Positions 53,992-63,275 of a stretch of DNA of 64,000 nt are shown piece after piece. Position 1 is the stretch's first letter. Each line of letters starts with the position of its first letter. Origin of the DNA: Acidovorax sp. A1169 (GTDB lineage: Bacteria; Pseudomonadota; Gammaproteobacteria; Burkholderiales; Burkholderiaceae_C); NCBI RefSeq assembly GCF_030704685.1, contig NZ_JAUZDX010000002.1, forward strand, positions 62,001 through 126,000. The letters run 5' to 3'. The notes below the pieces were generated by a model that saw only the letters and a list, made by a program, of their open reading frames with translations, did no database searches and was not told the DNA's origin. A program made the position numbers and the translations under genes.

Positions 53992-54774
53992 TCAGGATTG
54001 GGTGAGCGCTTCGCGCCAGCCCAGGCCGGCTTCGGTGGTGGTGGCGGGCTTGTATTCGCAGCCGATCCAGCCCGTGTAGCCGATGGCGTCGATGTGCCTG
54101 AACAGCCAGGGGTAGTTGATTTCCCCGGTGCCCGGCTCGTTGCGGCCCGGGTTGTCGGCCAGCTGGATGTGGCCTATGCGCGCCAGGTGCTTGGCTAACG
54201 TGGCGGCCAGCTCGCCCTCCATGCGCTGGGCGTGGTAGATGTCGTACTGCACGAAGGCGTTGCTGGCATCCACTTCGTCCAGCAGGCTGATTGCCTGGGC
54301 CGTGGTGTTCACGAAGAAGCCCGGAATGTCATGGGTGTTGATGGGCTCGACCAGCAGGCGCAGCCCGGCCTGGCGCAGTTCCTGCGCGGCAAAGCGCAGG
54401 TTCTCCACCAGCGTGCGGCGCAGCAGCTCCGGGGACGCATCGACCGGCGCCTTGCCGGCCAGGCAGTTGAGCTGGTTCACGCCCAGGGCCTGGGCATAGG
54501 CGATGGCCTGCGCCACGCCAGCACGGAACTCGGCCTCTCGCCCCGGCAGGCAGGCGATGCCGCGCTCGCCTGCGCCCCAGTCGCCTGCGGGCAGGTTGTG
54601 CAGCACCAGCTGCAGGCCATGGGCGTCGAGCTGGGCACGGATCTCCTCGACCGGCCAGGCGTAGGGGAAGAGGAATTCGACCGCCGTGAAGCCGGCGCGC
54701 GCGGCGGCACCGAAGCGGTCGATGAAAGGCAGCTCGGTGAAGAGCATGGTCAGGTTGGCGGCAAAGCGGGGCAT
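53992..54774 (-). CDS. hyi: Hydroxypyruvate isomerase
   Basis: Hyi interconverts hydroxypyruvate and tartronate semialdehyde. The 260-residue TIM-barrel protein begins PRFAANLTMLFTELPFIDRFGAAARAGFTAVEFLFPYAWP, the standard Hyi opening, and has LLVEPINTHDIPGFFVN, VQYDIYHAQRMEGELAATLA and IGCEYKPATTTEAGLGW. It is the second gene of the gcl operon, 23 bases after gcl. Confidence 0.96.
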   Translation of the reverse strand: MPRFAANLTMLFTELPFIDRFGAAARAGFTAVEFLFPYAWPVEEIRAQLDAHGLQLVLHNLPAGDWGAGERGIACLPGREAEFRAGVAQAIAYAQALGVNQLNCLAGKAPVDASPELLRRTLVENLRFAAQELRQAGLRLLVEPINTHDIPGFFVNTTAQAISLLDEVDASNAFVQYDIYHAQRMEGELAATLAKHLARIGHIQLADNPGRNEPGTGEINYPWLFRHIDAIGYTGWIGCEYKPATTTEAGLGWREALTQS

Positions 54775-54797
54775 GCGGGTGTCTCCTTGAATCTTGT

Positions 54798-56594
54798 TCA
54801 GTCGAGCAGGCCGGCGAGTTCCAGGCCGGCGCGGCCGCCGGGGTGGCGGCAGTCGATGGCCTCGAACTCGTTGACCTTGTCGATCTCGGTGCCCATGGCG
54901 ATGTTGGTGACCTTCTCCAGGATCACCTCCACCACCACCGGCACGCGGTGCTCACGCGCCAGGGCCAGGGCCTCGGTGAGGGCGCCAGCGATCTTCTCGG
55001 GGTCGGTTACGCGCAGCGAGCGGCAGCCCAGGCCCTGCACCACGGCCTGGTGGTCCACGCCGTAGCTGCGCAGGTCGCCTTCGCCCGGCGCCACGTTCTG
55101 GTTCTCGAAGGCCAACTGCACGCAGTAGTCCATGTCGAAGCCGCGCTGCGCCTGGCGTATCAGCCCCAGGTAGCTGTTGTTGACCAGCACCTGCACGTAG
55201 GGCAGGTTGAACTGCGCCCCCACGGCCAGCTCTTCCATCAGGAACTGGAAGTCGTAGTCGCCCGAGAGGCCTACCACCGTGCGCGTCGGGTCGGCCGCCA
55301 CCACGCCGAGTGCGGCAGGGATCGTCCAGCCCAATGGGCCGGCCTGGCCGCAGTTGATCCACTGGCGCGGGCCGTAGATGTGCAGGAACTGCGCGCCCGC
55401 GATCTGGCTCAGGCCGATGGTGCTCACGTAGATGGTGTCGCGCGGCAGCACGGCATTCATCTCCTCGTACACGCGCATGGGCTTGATGGGGGTCTCGGTG
55501 AAGTGCGACTTGCGGTGCATCAGCGACTTGCGTTCGGCGCAGCGGCCGGCCCAGTCGCTGCGGTCGGGCAGACCCCGGGTGTCCTTGCGCTCACGCGCCA
55601 CCTGCACCAGCAGTTGCAGCGCGGCCCGGGCGTCGCTGACGATGCCGAAGTCGGGGTTGAACACGCGGCCGATCTGTGTGGGCTCGATATCGATGTGCAC
55701 GAACTTGCGGCCCTTGCAGTACACCTCGGGCGAGCCGGTGTGCCGGTTGGCCCAGCGGTTGCCGATGCCCATCACGAAATCGCTGGCCAGCAAGGTGGCG
55801 TTGCCGTAGCGGTGGCTGGTCTGCAGGCCGCACATGCCGGCCATCAGCGGGTGGTCGTCGGGCAGGGTGCCCCAGCCCATCAGCGTGGGGATCACGGGTA
55901 CGCCGGTCAGCTCGGCAAACTCCACCAGCAGGTCCGAGGCATCGGCGTTGATGATGCCGCCGCCGGCCACGATGAGCGGGCGCTCGGCGGCTTCGAGCAT
56001 GTCCAGCGCCTTTTCCACCTGCCTGCGCGTGGCGGCGGGCTTGTAGACCGGCAGCGGCTCGTAGGTGTCGATGTCGAACTCGATCTCGGCCATCTGCACG
56101 TCGAAGGGCAGGTCGATCAGCACCGGCCCGGGCCGGCCCGAGCGCATCAGGTGAAAGGCCTGCTGGAAGGCGCGCGGCACCAGGGCCGGCTCGCGCACCG
56201 TCACGCTCCACTTGGTCACCGGCTTGGAGATGGACTCGATGTCCACCGCCTGGAAGTCCTCCTTGTACAGCCGGGCACGCGGCGCCTGGCCGGTGATGCA
56301 CAGGATGGGAATGCTGTCGGCGATGGCCGAGTACAGGCCGGTGATCATGTCGGTGCCGGCCGGCCCGCTGGTGCCCACGCACACGCCGATGTTGCCGGCC
56401 CGGGCGCGGGTATAGCCCTCGGCCATGTGCGAGGCGGCCTCCACGTGGCGGGCCAGGATGTGGGTGAGCGACTGGCGCTCGCGCACCGCCGCATAGAGCG
56501 GGTTGATCGCAGCGCCGGGCACGCCGAACAGCTGCGTGATGCCCTCTTTCTCCATCACCAGCACGGCGGCCATGGCGGCCTTCATTGTTGCCAT
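54798..56594 (-). CDS. gcl: Glyoxylate carboligase
   Basis: Gcl joins two glyoxylates to tartronate semialdehyde using thiamine diphosphate. The 598-residue protein has the family start [29 protein letters not shown] with valine in place of the usual catalytic glutamate (FGVPGA), a known trait of Gcl. It also has the ThDP/FAD regions [18 protein letters not shown] and [20 protein letters not shown] (GDYDF). It heads the operon gcl-hyi-glxR-glycerate kinase and is divergent from a LysR gene. Confidence 0.97.
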   Translation of the reverse strand: MATMKAAMAAVLVMEKEGITQLFGVPGAAINPLYAAVRERQSLTHILARHVEAASHMAEGYTRARAGNIGVCVGTSGPAGTDMITGLYSAIADSIPILCITGQAPRARLYKEDFQAVDIESISKPVTKWSVTVREPALVPRAFQQAFHLMRSGRPGPVLIDLPFDVQMAEIEFDIDTYEPLPVYKPAATRRQVEKALDMLEAAERPLIVAGGGIINADASDLLVEFAELTGVPVIPTLMGWGTLPDDHPLMAGMCGLQTSHRYGNATLLASDFVMGIGNRWANRHTGSPEVYCKGRKFVHIDIEPTQIGRVFNPDFGIVSDARAALQLLVQVARERKDTRGLPDRSDWAGRCAERKSLMHRKSHFTETPIKPMRVYEEMNAVLPRDTIYVSTIGLSQIAGAQFLHIYGPRQWINCGQAGPLGWTIPAALGVVAADPTRTVVGLSGDYDFQFLMEELAVGAQFNLPYVQVLVNNSYLGLIRQAQRGFDMDYCVQLAFENQNVAPGEGDLRSYGVDHQAVVQGLGCRSLRVTDPEKIAGALTEALALAREHRVPVVVEVILEKVTNIAMGTEIDKVNEFEAIDCRHPGGRAGLELAGLLD

Positions 56595-56686
56595 CGGGGT
56601 CTCCTGTCAAGGGGTTTGAAAACTGATGGACTGGATGCTCCCCGCATTGGCCAAAGCCCGGAACCCGCATCCAGGGCATTAGCGTT

Positions 56687-56701
56687 ATTCCCTTTTGGAA
56701 T
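56687..56701. promoter_or_regulatory. LysR box between gcl and its regulator
   Basis: ATTCC-CTTTT-GGAAT is a perfect dyad with the T-N11-A geometry of LysR operators, placed 37 bases before the regulator ATG in the divergent gap. Confidence 0.65.
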
Positions 56702-56737
56702 GCAATCGGCCGCCGGGCGCTGCTGATAATCGTTTCC

Positions 56738-57661
56738 ATGGATCGCCTTCTCGGAGTCAAACTGTTCGTTCGCGTGGTCGACCTGGGCTCGTTCAGCAAG
56801 GCTGCCGCCGAGATGGGCGTGGGCCAGCCCTCGGCCACCAAGCTCGTGGCCCAGCTCGAAAAGCAGCTCGGTTCGCGCCTGCTGCACCGGAGCACCCGCG
56901 GCGTGTCGCCCACCGAGATCGGCCGCCTGTACTACGCCAAGTGCAAGCTCATCACCCACCATGTCGAAGAGGCCGAGACCGTGGCCGCGCTGCTGCAGTC
57001 CCAGGTGCAGGGCGGGCTGCGCATCAGCACCTCGGTGGCCTTCGGGCGGCGCGTGCTGGTGCCACTGGTCATGCGCTTCATGCGCGAGAATCCGCGCCTG
57101 CAGATCGAGCTGGTCTTCGAGGACCGCTACGTGAACCTGGTGGAGCAGGGCATCGACGTCGCCATCCGCATGGGGCGCCTGGCCGATTCCACGCTGGGCG
57201 CGCGCTACCTGGGGCTCAACCCCTGGGTGCTGGTGGCCTCGCCTGGATACCTGGCGCAGCGCGGCACGCCTGTCGAGCCGGCCGACCTGGCACGGCACGA
57301 CGCGCTCATCTACAGCACTGCACAGGGCGATGCACGCTGGCACCTGGGCAATGGCTCGGGTGCGGCGCTCACGGTGCCGGTGGCCGGGCCGCTGCGCTCC
57401 AACAACCTCTCGGCCCTGCTCGCGGCCGCGCGCGGCGGCATGGGCATCGCAGCGCTGCCGACCTACGTGGCGCATGGCTCGCTCGAGGGCGGCGCCGTCG
57501 TGCCGGTGCTGCCCGGCTGGATGCTGCCGCCGCAGGAGATCCATGCCGTCTACCCCTCGCCGCGCATGGTGCCGGCCAAGGTGGTGAGCTTCATCGAATG
57601 GCTTCAGCAGCAGATGGGTGAGCGTTGGTGGGAAATACAAGGCGGCGATCAAGCACCTTGA
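56738..57661 (+). CDS. LysR-family regulator of the gcl operon
   Basis: The 307-residue regulator has the HTH MDRLLGVKLFVRVVDLGSFSKAAAEMGVGQPSATKLVAQLEKQL and a CrgA-like effector domain (LRISTSVAFGRRVLVPLVMRF). It is divergent from gcl, with 143 bases and a clear LysR box between them. Its effector would be expected to be glyoxylate or a related metabolite; this is inference. Confidence 0.9.
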   Translation: MDRLLGVKLFVRVVDLGSFSKAAAEMGVGQPSATKLVAQLEKQLGSRLLHRSTRGVSPTEIGRLYYAKCKLITHHVEEAETVAALLQSQVQGGLRISTSVAFGRRVLVPLVMRFMRENPRLQIELVFEDRYVNLVEQGIDVAIRMGRLADSTLGARYLGLNPWVLVASPGYLAQRGTPVEPADLARHDALIYSTAQGDARWHLGNGSGAALTVPVAGPLRSNNLSALLAAARGGMGIAALPTYVAHGSLEGGAVVPVLPGWMLPPQEIHAVYPSPRMVPAKVVSFIEWLQQQMGERWWEIQGGDQAP

Positions 57662-57708
57662 AAACACGCTACGCTTGCAGTCCCTTTACCGACCGCTGCT
57701 CCCTGACC

Positions 57709-58875
57709 ATGCGTGAGACCATCCAGACCCTCGAACCCTCCATGATCCGCGAGGTCGCCAATGCCGGCCTGGGGCGCGACGATGTGCTGGCCTTCTGGTT
57801 CGGCGAGAGCGATGAGGTGACCCCCGAGGTGGTGCGCAACGCCGCCATCGAGTCGCTGCAGCGCGGCGAGACCTTCTACAGCCACAACCTGGGCCTGCCC
57901 GCACTGCGCGAGGCCGTGGCGGCCTACACCAGCGCCCTGCACCCGGCGGTGGACGCGGGCCGCATCGCCATCACTTCGGGCGGTGTCAGCGCGCTCATGC
58001 TGGCCGTGCAGACCCTGGTGGATGCGGGCGACGAGGTGGTGGTGGTCACGCCCGTGTGGCCCAACCTGGTGGCGCAGCCGGTGATTTTGGGCGCGCGCGT
58101 GCGCACCCTGCCGCTCACGGCGGCGGACGGGCAATGGACCCTCGACATCGAGGCCCTGTGCCGCGCCGTGACCGTGGACACCCGCCTGCTCATCGTCAAC
58201 GCGCCCAACAACCCCACGGGCTGGACGCTCACGCGCGCCGAGCAGCAGCGCATCCTGGACCACTGCCGCAGCACGGGTACCTGGATCCTGGCCGACGAGG
58301 TCTACGAGCGCCTGTACTACGAACCCACCGATAACCGCTGTGCACCGAGTTTTCTGGATATTGCCGGCACCGACGACCGGCTGGTGGTGGCGCATAGCTT
58401 TTCCAAGAGCTTCCTGATGACCGGCTGGCGCCTGGGCTGGCTGGTGCTGCCGCCCGCGCTGGTGGATGGCATCGCCAAGGTCATCGAGTTCAACACCTCG
58501 TGCGCCAGCGTGTTCACCCAGCGCGCGGCCCTGGCTGCGCTGGAACACAGCGAGGAGATCACGCCGAGGGTGATGGCGCACCTGCAGGACTGCCGCGACA
58601 CGCTGGTGCCCTTGTTGGCCGAGGTACCCGGCGTCAAGGTGACGCCGGCGCGTGGCGGCATGTATGCCTTCTTCCAGATCGAAGGCTTCCATGACTCACT
58701 CACCCTGGCCAAGCGCCTGGTGACCGAGGCCGGCCTGGGCCTGGCGCCGGGCAATGCCTTTGGCGCCGAAGCCCAGGGCTGGCTGCGCTGGTGCTTTGCC
58801 TCCAAGGACCCGGCGCGCCTGGTCGAAGGCGTGCGGCGCCTGCGCACCTGGCTGGAGGCCAACCCGGTGCGCTGA
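57709..58875 (+). CDS. Class I/II PLP aminotransferase
   Basis: The 388-residue aminotransferase has the cofactor lysine in AHSFSKSFLMTGWRLGWLV, NAPNNPTGWTL (PLP/substrate contacts), LADEVYERLYYE and a C-terminal RWCFA arginine. It follows the LysR gene by 47 bases. It could use a 2-oxo acid of the glyoxylate pathway as amino acceptor, but the specificity cannot be told. Confidence 0.9.
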   Translation: MRETIQTLEPSMIREVANAGLGRDDVLAFWFGESDEVTPEVVRNAAIESLQRGETFYSHNLGLPALREAVAAYTSALHPAVDAGRIAITSGGVSALMLAVQTLVDAGDEVVVVTPVWPNLVAQPVILGARVRTLPLTAADGQWTLDIEALCRAVTVDTRLLIVNAPNNPTGWTLTRAEQQRILDHCRSTGTWILADEVYERLYYEPTDNRCAPSFLDIAGTDDRLVVAHSFSKSFLMTGWRLGWLVLPPALVDGIAKVIEFNTSCASVFTQRAALAALEHSEEITPRVMAHLQDCRDTLVPLLAEVPGVKVTPARGGMYAFFQIEGFHDSLTLAKRLVTEAGLGLAPGNAFGAEAQGWLRWCFASKDPARLVEGVRRLRTWLEANPVR

Positions 58876-58880
58876 ACCCG

Positions 58881-59531
58881 CTATTGAGCGTCTGACTGCA
58901 CGGAGGGGTGCGCCTGCTGGAAGGCCGGCAGCGCAGCGCAGCGCTCTTCGATGGCCAGCAGCGTGGGATAGGGCGACAGGTCCACCTCGAAGCGCCGGGC
59001 GTTGAAGACCTGCGGCACCAGGCAGCAGTCCGCCAGGGTGGGGGTGTCGCCAAAGCAGAAGCCGCCCGCTTTGCCTGCGGCTGTGATCTCGGCCTCCAGC
59101 GCCTCGAAGCCCTGGGCGATCCAGTGCTTGATCCAGTCGCTCTTGGCCGCGTCGGCCACGCCCAGCGTACCGGTCAGGTACTTGAGTACCCGCAGGTTGT
59201 TGATCGGGTGGATCTCGCAGGCGATCACCAGCGCCAGCTGCCGCACGTAGGCACGGTCGGCCAGGGCGCTGGGCAGCAGCGGCGTGGCGGGGTATTTTTC
59301 TTCCAAGTATTCGAGGATGGCCAGCGACTGGCTCACGCGCATGCCGTCCTCTCCGAACACGGGCACCAGGCCCTGCGGGTTGATGGCCTTGTATTCAGGC
59401 TTCAGGTGCTCGCCGCCATCGCGCACAAGGTGCACGGGGATGTGGGTAGCCGTAAGGCCCTTGAGGTTGAGCGCGATGCGCACCCGGTAGGCGGCCGAGC
59501 TGCGGAAGTAGGTGTAGAGAATGCGGTCCAT
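58881..59531 (-). CDS. maiA: Zeta-class GST: maleylacetoacetate (or maleylpyruvate) isomerase
   Basis: The 216-residue glutathione-dependent isomerase reads [55 protein letters not shown] (glutathione site, SLAI) and [11 protein letters not shown]. With hmgA two kilobases away it fits homogentisate degradation. The adjacent Rieske genes, if once a salicylate-5-hydroxylase, would equally fit a maleylpyruvate isomerase. The 5' end (43 codons) is overlapped by the extended ferredoxin frame. Confidence 0.9.
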   Translation of the reverse strand: MDRILYTYFRSSAAYRVRIALNLKGLTATHIPVHLVRDGGEHLKPEYKAINPQGLVPVFGEDGMRVSQSLAILEYLEEKYPATPLLPSALADRAYVRQLALVIACEIHPINNLRVLKYLTGTLGVADAAKSDWIKHWIAQGFEALEAEITAAGKAGGFCFGDTPTLADCCLVPQVFNARRFEVDLSPYPTLLAIEERCAALPAFQQAHPSVQSDAQ

Positions 59532-59881
59532 GGGGAATGATAGTAGGGGCCGGCTAAGCCCAGTGCGAGATACACCCTCCCGCCCTCGATGCGCACGGGG
59601 TAAATGCGCACCGCATCGGTCACGGGCTGGCAGGTGGGCGCGCCGCTGCGCACGTCGAACCGGCCCTGGTGCAGCGGGCACTCGATCTCGTGGCCTTCCA
59701 GAAAGCCGTCGCACAGGCGAGCGTAGCCGTGGGTGCACAGGTTGTCGGTGGCGTAGACCGCGCCCTCCACACCGTAGAGGGCGATATCGCGGCCCTCCAC
59801 GGCCAGGCCGATCACGTCGTCCTGCGGCACGTCGTCGAACGCGGCCGCGTCGGTCCATTGCAGGGTGGTGGCGTCGCTCAT
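59402..59881 (-). CDS. Rieske ferredoxin of a ring-hydroxylating dioxygenase, C-terminally extended
   Basis: The first 107-108 residues are a normal dioxygenase Rieske ferredoxin with C49-x-H51 (NLCTHGYA) and C68-x2-H71 ([10 protein letters not shown]), ending [12 protein letters not shown] where homologues stop. Here no in-frame stop occurs, and the frame runs 51 residues more ([13 protein letters not shown]...) into maiA, overlapping it by 130 bases. A TAG sits one base out of frame at about 59556-59554, so a small indel probably removed the natural stop. The tail has no family resemblance. It starts 10 bases after the beta-subunit gene. Confidence 0.8.
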   Translation of the reverse strand: MSDATTLQWTDAAAFDDVPQDDVIGLAVEGRDIALYGVEGAVYATDNLCTHGYARLCDGFLEGHEIECPLHQGRFDVRSGAPTCQPVTDAVRIYPVRIEGGRVYLALGLAGPYYHSPWTAFSTPTSAARPPTGCASRSTSRALRLPTSPCTLCAMAAST

Positions 59882-59891
59882 GGCATGGCTC

Positions 59892-60362
59892 CTAGATGGG
59901 GTAGATGATCGAGTTGGGGATCATTTCGCTGTCGTAGACGACGAGCTTCTTCGCAAACTTCAGGCCATCGGGCGTGCGCACCACCTCGTCGATGTAGCGG
60001 CCTGCGTTGAATACCGTGGTCGCCTGCGACAGCTTGGTGCGCAGCACGGCGTAGTTGGCCTCGCAGTGGATGCGCTCGCCGTCGAGCTGGCGCACCACCG
60101 GCGCGCCGATGATGTGGCGCTGGTAGTAGGGGTCGTGGAACAGCGTCTCCTTGATGCCGTAGACCCTGTCCCGCAGCATGCCCTTGCTCTCGAACGACAG
60201 CGTGGCCAGCGGAAACCCGCGCTCGTGGTTCTTGCGCGGCTGCAGGCGGTAGCTGCAGTCGTCGGTGAAGAATCCAGGCCACAGGTCCCAGTCGCCGGAA
60301 TCGACGGCGCTGGCGTAGTCGGCATAGAGCTGGGTCAAGGCGTAGTAGGTGGCGAAGTCCAT
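59892..60362 (-). CDS. Ring-hydroxylating dioxygenase beta subunit
   Basis: The 156-residue protein has the nuclear-transport-factor-2 fold of small dioxygenase subunits: [61 protein letters not shown] and [19 protein letters not shown]. It resembles salicylate 5-hydroxylase or anthranilate-type small subunits. Its large partner upstream is truncated, so it may no longer form an active enzyme. Confidence 0.88.
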   Translation of the reverse strand: MDFATYYALTQLYADYASAVDSGDWDLWPGFFTDDCSYRLQPRKNHERGFPLATLSFESKGMLRDRVYGIKETLFHDPYYQRHIIGAPVVRQLDGERIHCEANYAVLRTKLSQATTVFNAGRYIDEVVRTPDGLKFAKKLVVYDSEMIPNSIIYPI

Positions 60363-60363
60363 C

Positions 60364-60667
60364 TCAGCCTGCCTTGTCCTGCGGCGCAGCATCGTCTTCA
60401 ATCACTTCGCGCCAGTATCGGTACATGCCGCGTATCAGGGTCTCGGTCACCATGTGGTCGGTGTTGCCCACCTCGCGCCCGCCCAGTTCGGCCAGCGCGC
60501 GGTGAAAGGGCTTTTGCTCGAAGCCCTGTTGCGAGAATTCGATGACCTCGCCATCGTCGGCCGATACGAAACCGGCGGGGCCAAACAGGTTGGCCTGGCG
60601 CAGCCGGCGTTCCGTCATCTCCTCGGTATCGTCCTCGAAGCCGAAGTGCGTCCACACGAAGTCGAAT
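60364..60667 (-). pseudogene. 3' fragment of a Rieske dioxygenase alpha-subunit gene
   Basis: The last 100 codons read FDFVWTHFGFEDDTEEMTERR, QANLFGPAGFVSADDGEV and [23 protein letters not shown], the C-terminal end of a large dioxygenase subunit such as NagG. The Rieske domain and most of the iron domain (about 320 residues) are missing. The homology begins at 60666, where it is joined to the start of an unrelated gene in a different frame. It ends one base before the beta-subunit ATG, the normal alpha-beta spacing. Confidence 0.85.
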
Positions 60668-60808
60668 GCGCAGGCTGGTGCGTACCAGCAGACCGGCGGT
60701 GAGGGCGGCAGGCTCTTCGGCCACCCCGAAGCCCACAAGCACCCGCGTGGACCAGGCCTGCAGCGTGCCGCTGTCCAGGGTGTTGGTGGCTTCAGGGCTT
60801 GCCGGCAT
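60668..60808 (-). pseudogene. 5' fragment of an Ldh_2-type malate/L-lactate dehydrogenase gene
   Basis: From ATG 60808, overlapping the end of hmgA by 17 bases, 47 codons read [20 protein letters not shown] and then RVLVGFGVAEEPAALTAGLLVRTSLR, the N-terminal pattern of the Ldh_2/YlbC family, where G-x-D-S-H-G would follow. Instead the sequence switches abruptly to the dioxygenase alpha fragment out of frame. The family call rests on a short segment and is less sure than the break itself. Confidence 0.55.
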
Positions 60809-62087
60809 CGAAATGCTTGCGCAGGCCCTGCCAGCAGCGGTAGTAGTCGTCCTGCAGCTGCGCCGACTGCAGCGCCTGCGCGGTGGGGCGCTGCACGCAG
60901 CGGGTCTCGAACATGAAGGCCATGGTGTCCTTGATGGCGTGCGGCACCGAAAGATCGGCGTTGCTGGCCTTCTCGAAGGTCTCGGCATCCGGCCCGTGGC
61001 CCGTCATGCTGTTGTGCAGGCTGGCGCCGCCGGGCAGGAAGCCCTCGGCCTTGGCGTCGTAGACGCCATGCACCAGGCCCATGAACTCGCTGGCGATGTT
61101 GCGGTGGAACCAGGGCGGACGGAAGGTGTCCTGCATCACCAGCGTGCGCGGCGGGAAGACCACGAAGTCGATGTTGCTCACGCCCGGCGTGTCCGAGGCG
61201 CTGTGCAGCACCAGGAAGATCGACGGGTCCGGGTGGTCGTAGCTGATCGAGCCGATGGCGTTGAAGCGCCTGAGGTCGTACTTGTACGGCGCGTAGTTGC
61301 CATGCCAGGCCACCACGTCGATGGGCGAGTGCGCCATCTTCGCCGACCACAGGTGGCCCATGAACTTGGCCACCAGCTCGTACGGCGCGTCGATGTCCTC
61401 GTAGGCCGCATGCGGCGTGAGGAAGTCGCGCGGGTTGGCCAGGCCGTTGGAGCCGATGGGGCCCAGGTCGGGCAGGCGAAAGTTGGCGCCATAGTTCTCG
61501 CAGATGTAGCCGCGCGCCTCGCCGTCCGGCAGCTCCACGCGAAAGCGCACGCCGCGCGGTATCACCACGATCTCCTGCGGCTCGGCGTCGATCACGCCCA
61601 GCTCCGTCACGAAGCGCTGGCGGCCCTGCTGCGGCACGATGAGCATTTCGCCATCGGCGTTGTAGAACACGCGCCGCTCCATCGACCGGTTGGCCGCGTA
61701 CAGGTGCATGGCTGCGCCGTTCTGGGCGTGCGGGTCGCCATTGCCGGCCATGGTGACGATGCCCTGCACGAAGTCGGTGGGCTCGGTGGGCATGGGCAGG
61801 GGGCTCCAGCGCAGCTGGTTGGGGGGCGTGGGCACCGCGTCGAAGGCGCTCACGATGCGCCCATCCTCGATGCGCTCGAACGGCGTGTGCATGGCCGACG
61901 GGCGGATGCGGTACAGCCAGGAGCGGCGGTTGTCCGCACGCAGCGCGGTGAAGGCCGTGCCGCTCAGCTGCTCGGCATACAGGCCGTAGGGGCAGCGCTG
62001 CGGCGAGTTGCGGCCCACCGGCAGGGCGCCTGCGAGCGCCTCGGTGGCGAATTCATTTCCAAAGCCGGACTGGTAGGGGGTGCTCAT
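60792..62087 (-). CDS. hmgA: Homogentisate 1,2-dioxygenase
   Basis: HmgA opens the ring of homogentisate to maleylacetoacetate in tyrosine and phenylalanine breakdown. The 431-residue protein starts [39 protein letters not shown] and contains [19 protein letters not shown] and [19 protein letters not shown], with the Fe(II) histidines and glutamate of the family. The expected fumarylacetoacetase is not adjacent; an Ldh_2 fragment follows instead. Confidence 0.97.
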   Translation of the reverse strand: MSTPYQSGFGNEFATEALAGALPVGRNSPQRCPYGLYAEQLSGTAFTALRADNRRSWLYRIRPSAMHTPFERIEDGRIVSAFDAVPTPPNQLRWSPLPMPTEPTDFVQGIVTMAGNGDPHAQNGAAMHLYAANRSMERRVFYNADGEMLIVPQQGRQRFVTELGVIDAEPQEIVVIPRGVRFRVELPDGEARGYICENYGANFRLPDLGPIGSNGLANPRDFLTPHAAYEDIDAPYELVAKFMGHLWSAKMAHSPIDVVAWHGNYAPYKYDLRRFNAIGSISYDHPDPSIFLVLHSASDTPGVSNIDFVVFPPRTLVMQDTFRPPWFHRNIASEFMGLVHGVYDAKAEGFLPGGASLHNSMTGHGPDAETFEKASNADLSVPHAIKDTMAFMFETRCVQRPTAQALQSAQLQDDYYRCWQGLRKHFDAGKP

Positions 62088-62239
62088 GGTGTGTGGCGTG
62101 CAGGGTGGGCAAGGTGGGGCTGCGCCGTCCCCGATGGAGGCGCCTCGCAGGCCATTGTGGGGCGCGGGTTGCGTGCAGGTTCCTGCGTGCCCGGCATACC
62201 GGCCCTGGCGGGCGGGTCAATGCCCGGCGTTCAGCGAAC

Positions 62240-63232
62240 TCACTCGACCGTCACGCCCGCCTTTTTCACCAACCGGGCATAGCGCTCCTGCTCGGTCTTG
62301 AAGAACTGCAGCGAGGCTTCGGGCGCCATGGGGTTGATGATGTTCTCCTGCTTGGCCATGGCTTCTTTGGTTTCCGGCATGGCGAAGGCCGCCACCACGG
62401 CGGCATGCAGGCGCTTGACCTCGGCAGGCGGCAGCTTGGCCGGGCCGACCACGGCGAACCAGCCGGCCACGTCCACATCCGGGAAGCCCTGCTCGGCGAT
62501 GGTCGGCAGGTCGGGCAGCGAGGCCACGCGCTGCTTGCCCATGATGCCGATCGCGCGCAGGGCACCGCTCTTGAGCTGGCCCTGCACGGCGGGCAGCGCC
62601 ACCACGCCGATCTCGACCTGGCCGCTCACCATGTCCGTGACCATGGGGCCCACGCCCTTGTAGGGGATGTGGCGCACGTCCACGCCCGCCGCCTCCATGA
62701 ACATGGCGCCCGCCAGGTGGATGATGGTGCCGTTGCCCGAGGAGGCGTAGTTGTACCCGTCGGGCTTGGCCTTGAGCAGGGCCTGCAGCTCCTTGGCGTT
62801 CTTCGCGGCCACCTTGGGGTTGACCACCAGCACGAAGGGCGTGGCGCCCACCACCGTGATCGGTGTGATGTCGCCCACGGCGTCGAACGGCATCTTCTTG
62901 AACACGCTGGGGTTGACCACATGGTTGTTGGACACCACGCCCAGCGTGAGCCCGTCGGCCGGCGCACGCACGATGACCGAGGCGCCGGTGATGCCGCCCG
63001 CGCCGGGCAGGTTCTCGATCACCACGCTCTGGCCGCCCAGCGCCTTGATCAGCTGCGGTGCGGCCGCCCGCATGATGGTGTCCACCCCCGAGCCGGCGCC
63101 CACGGGCAGCACCATGCGGATGGGCTTGTCGTTGGCGCGCACGGTGGTGGCGGCGGCGCCGCACAGGGCCAGGCCGGCCAGCCAGAGGGCGGCGCGGCGG
63201 TGGGGCTGGAAGGAAATGGCGGTGGCTTGCAT
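62240..63232 (-). CDS. Bug/TctC-family periplasmic binding protein
   Basis: The 330-residue protein has a signal peptide (AALWLAGLALCGAAATTVRA) and the Bug pattern KPIRMVLPVGAGSGVDTIMRA, ENLPGAGGITGASVIV, YASSGNGTIIHLAGAMF and HIPYKGVGPMVTDMVSGQVEIG. It is encoded 43 bases after a CoA-transferase on the same strand, a common pairing in Burkholderiales, suggesting uptake of an acid that is then activated. About 150 bases without features separate it from hmgA. Confidence 0.92.
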   Translation of the reverse strand: MQATAISFQPHRRAALWLAGLALCGAAATTVRANDKPIRMVLPVGAGSGVDTIMRAAAPQLIKALGGQSVVIENLPGAGGITGASVIVRAPADGLTLGVVSNNHVVNPSVFKKMPFDAVGDITPITVVGATPFVLVVNPKVAAKNAKELQALLKAKPDGYNYASSGNGTIIHLAGAMFMEAAGVDVRHIPYKGVGPMVTDMVSGQVEIGVVALPAVQGQLKSGALRAIGIMGKQRVASLPDLPTIAEQGFPDVDVAGWFAVVGPAKLPPAEVKRLHAAVVAAFAMPETKEAMAKQENIINPMAPEASLQFFKTEQERYARLVKKAGVTVE

Positions 63233-63275
63233 GGTGCTTGTCTCCTGTGGTTCTTGTCGGTTTGCGAAAAAGGGA

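Noticed and set aside
54843..56726. Long plus-strand open frame opposite gcl
   Set aside because: gcl on the other strand matches its family over the full length; the frame is His/Val/Gly-rich and featureless.
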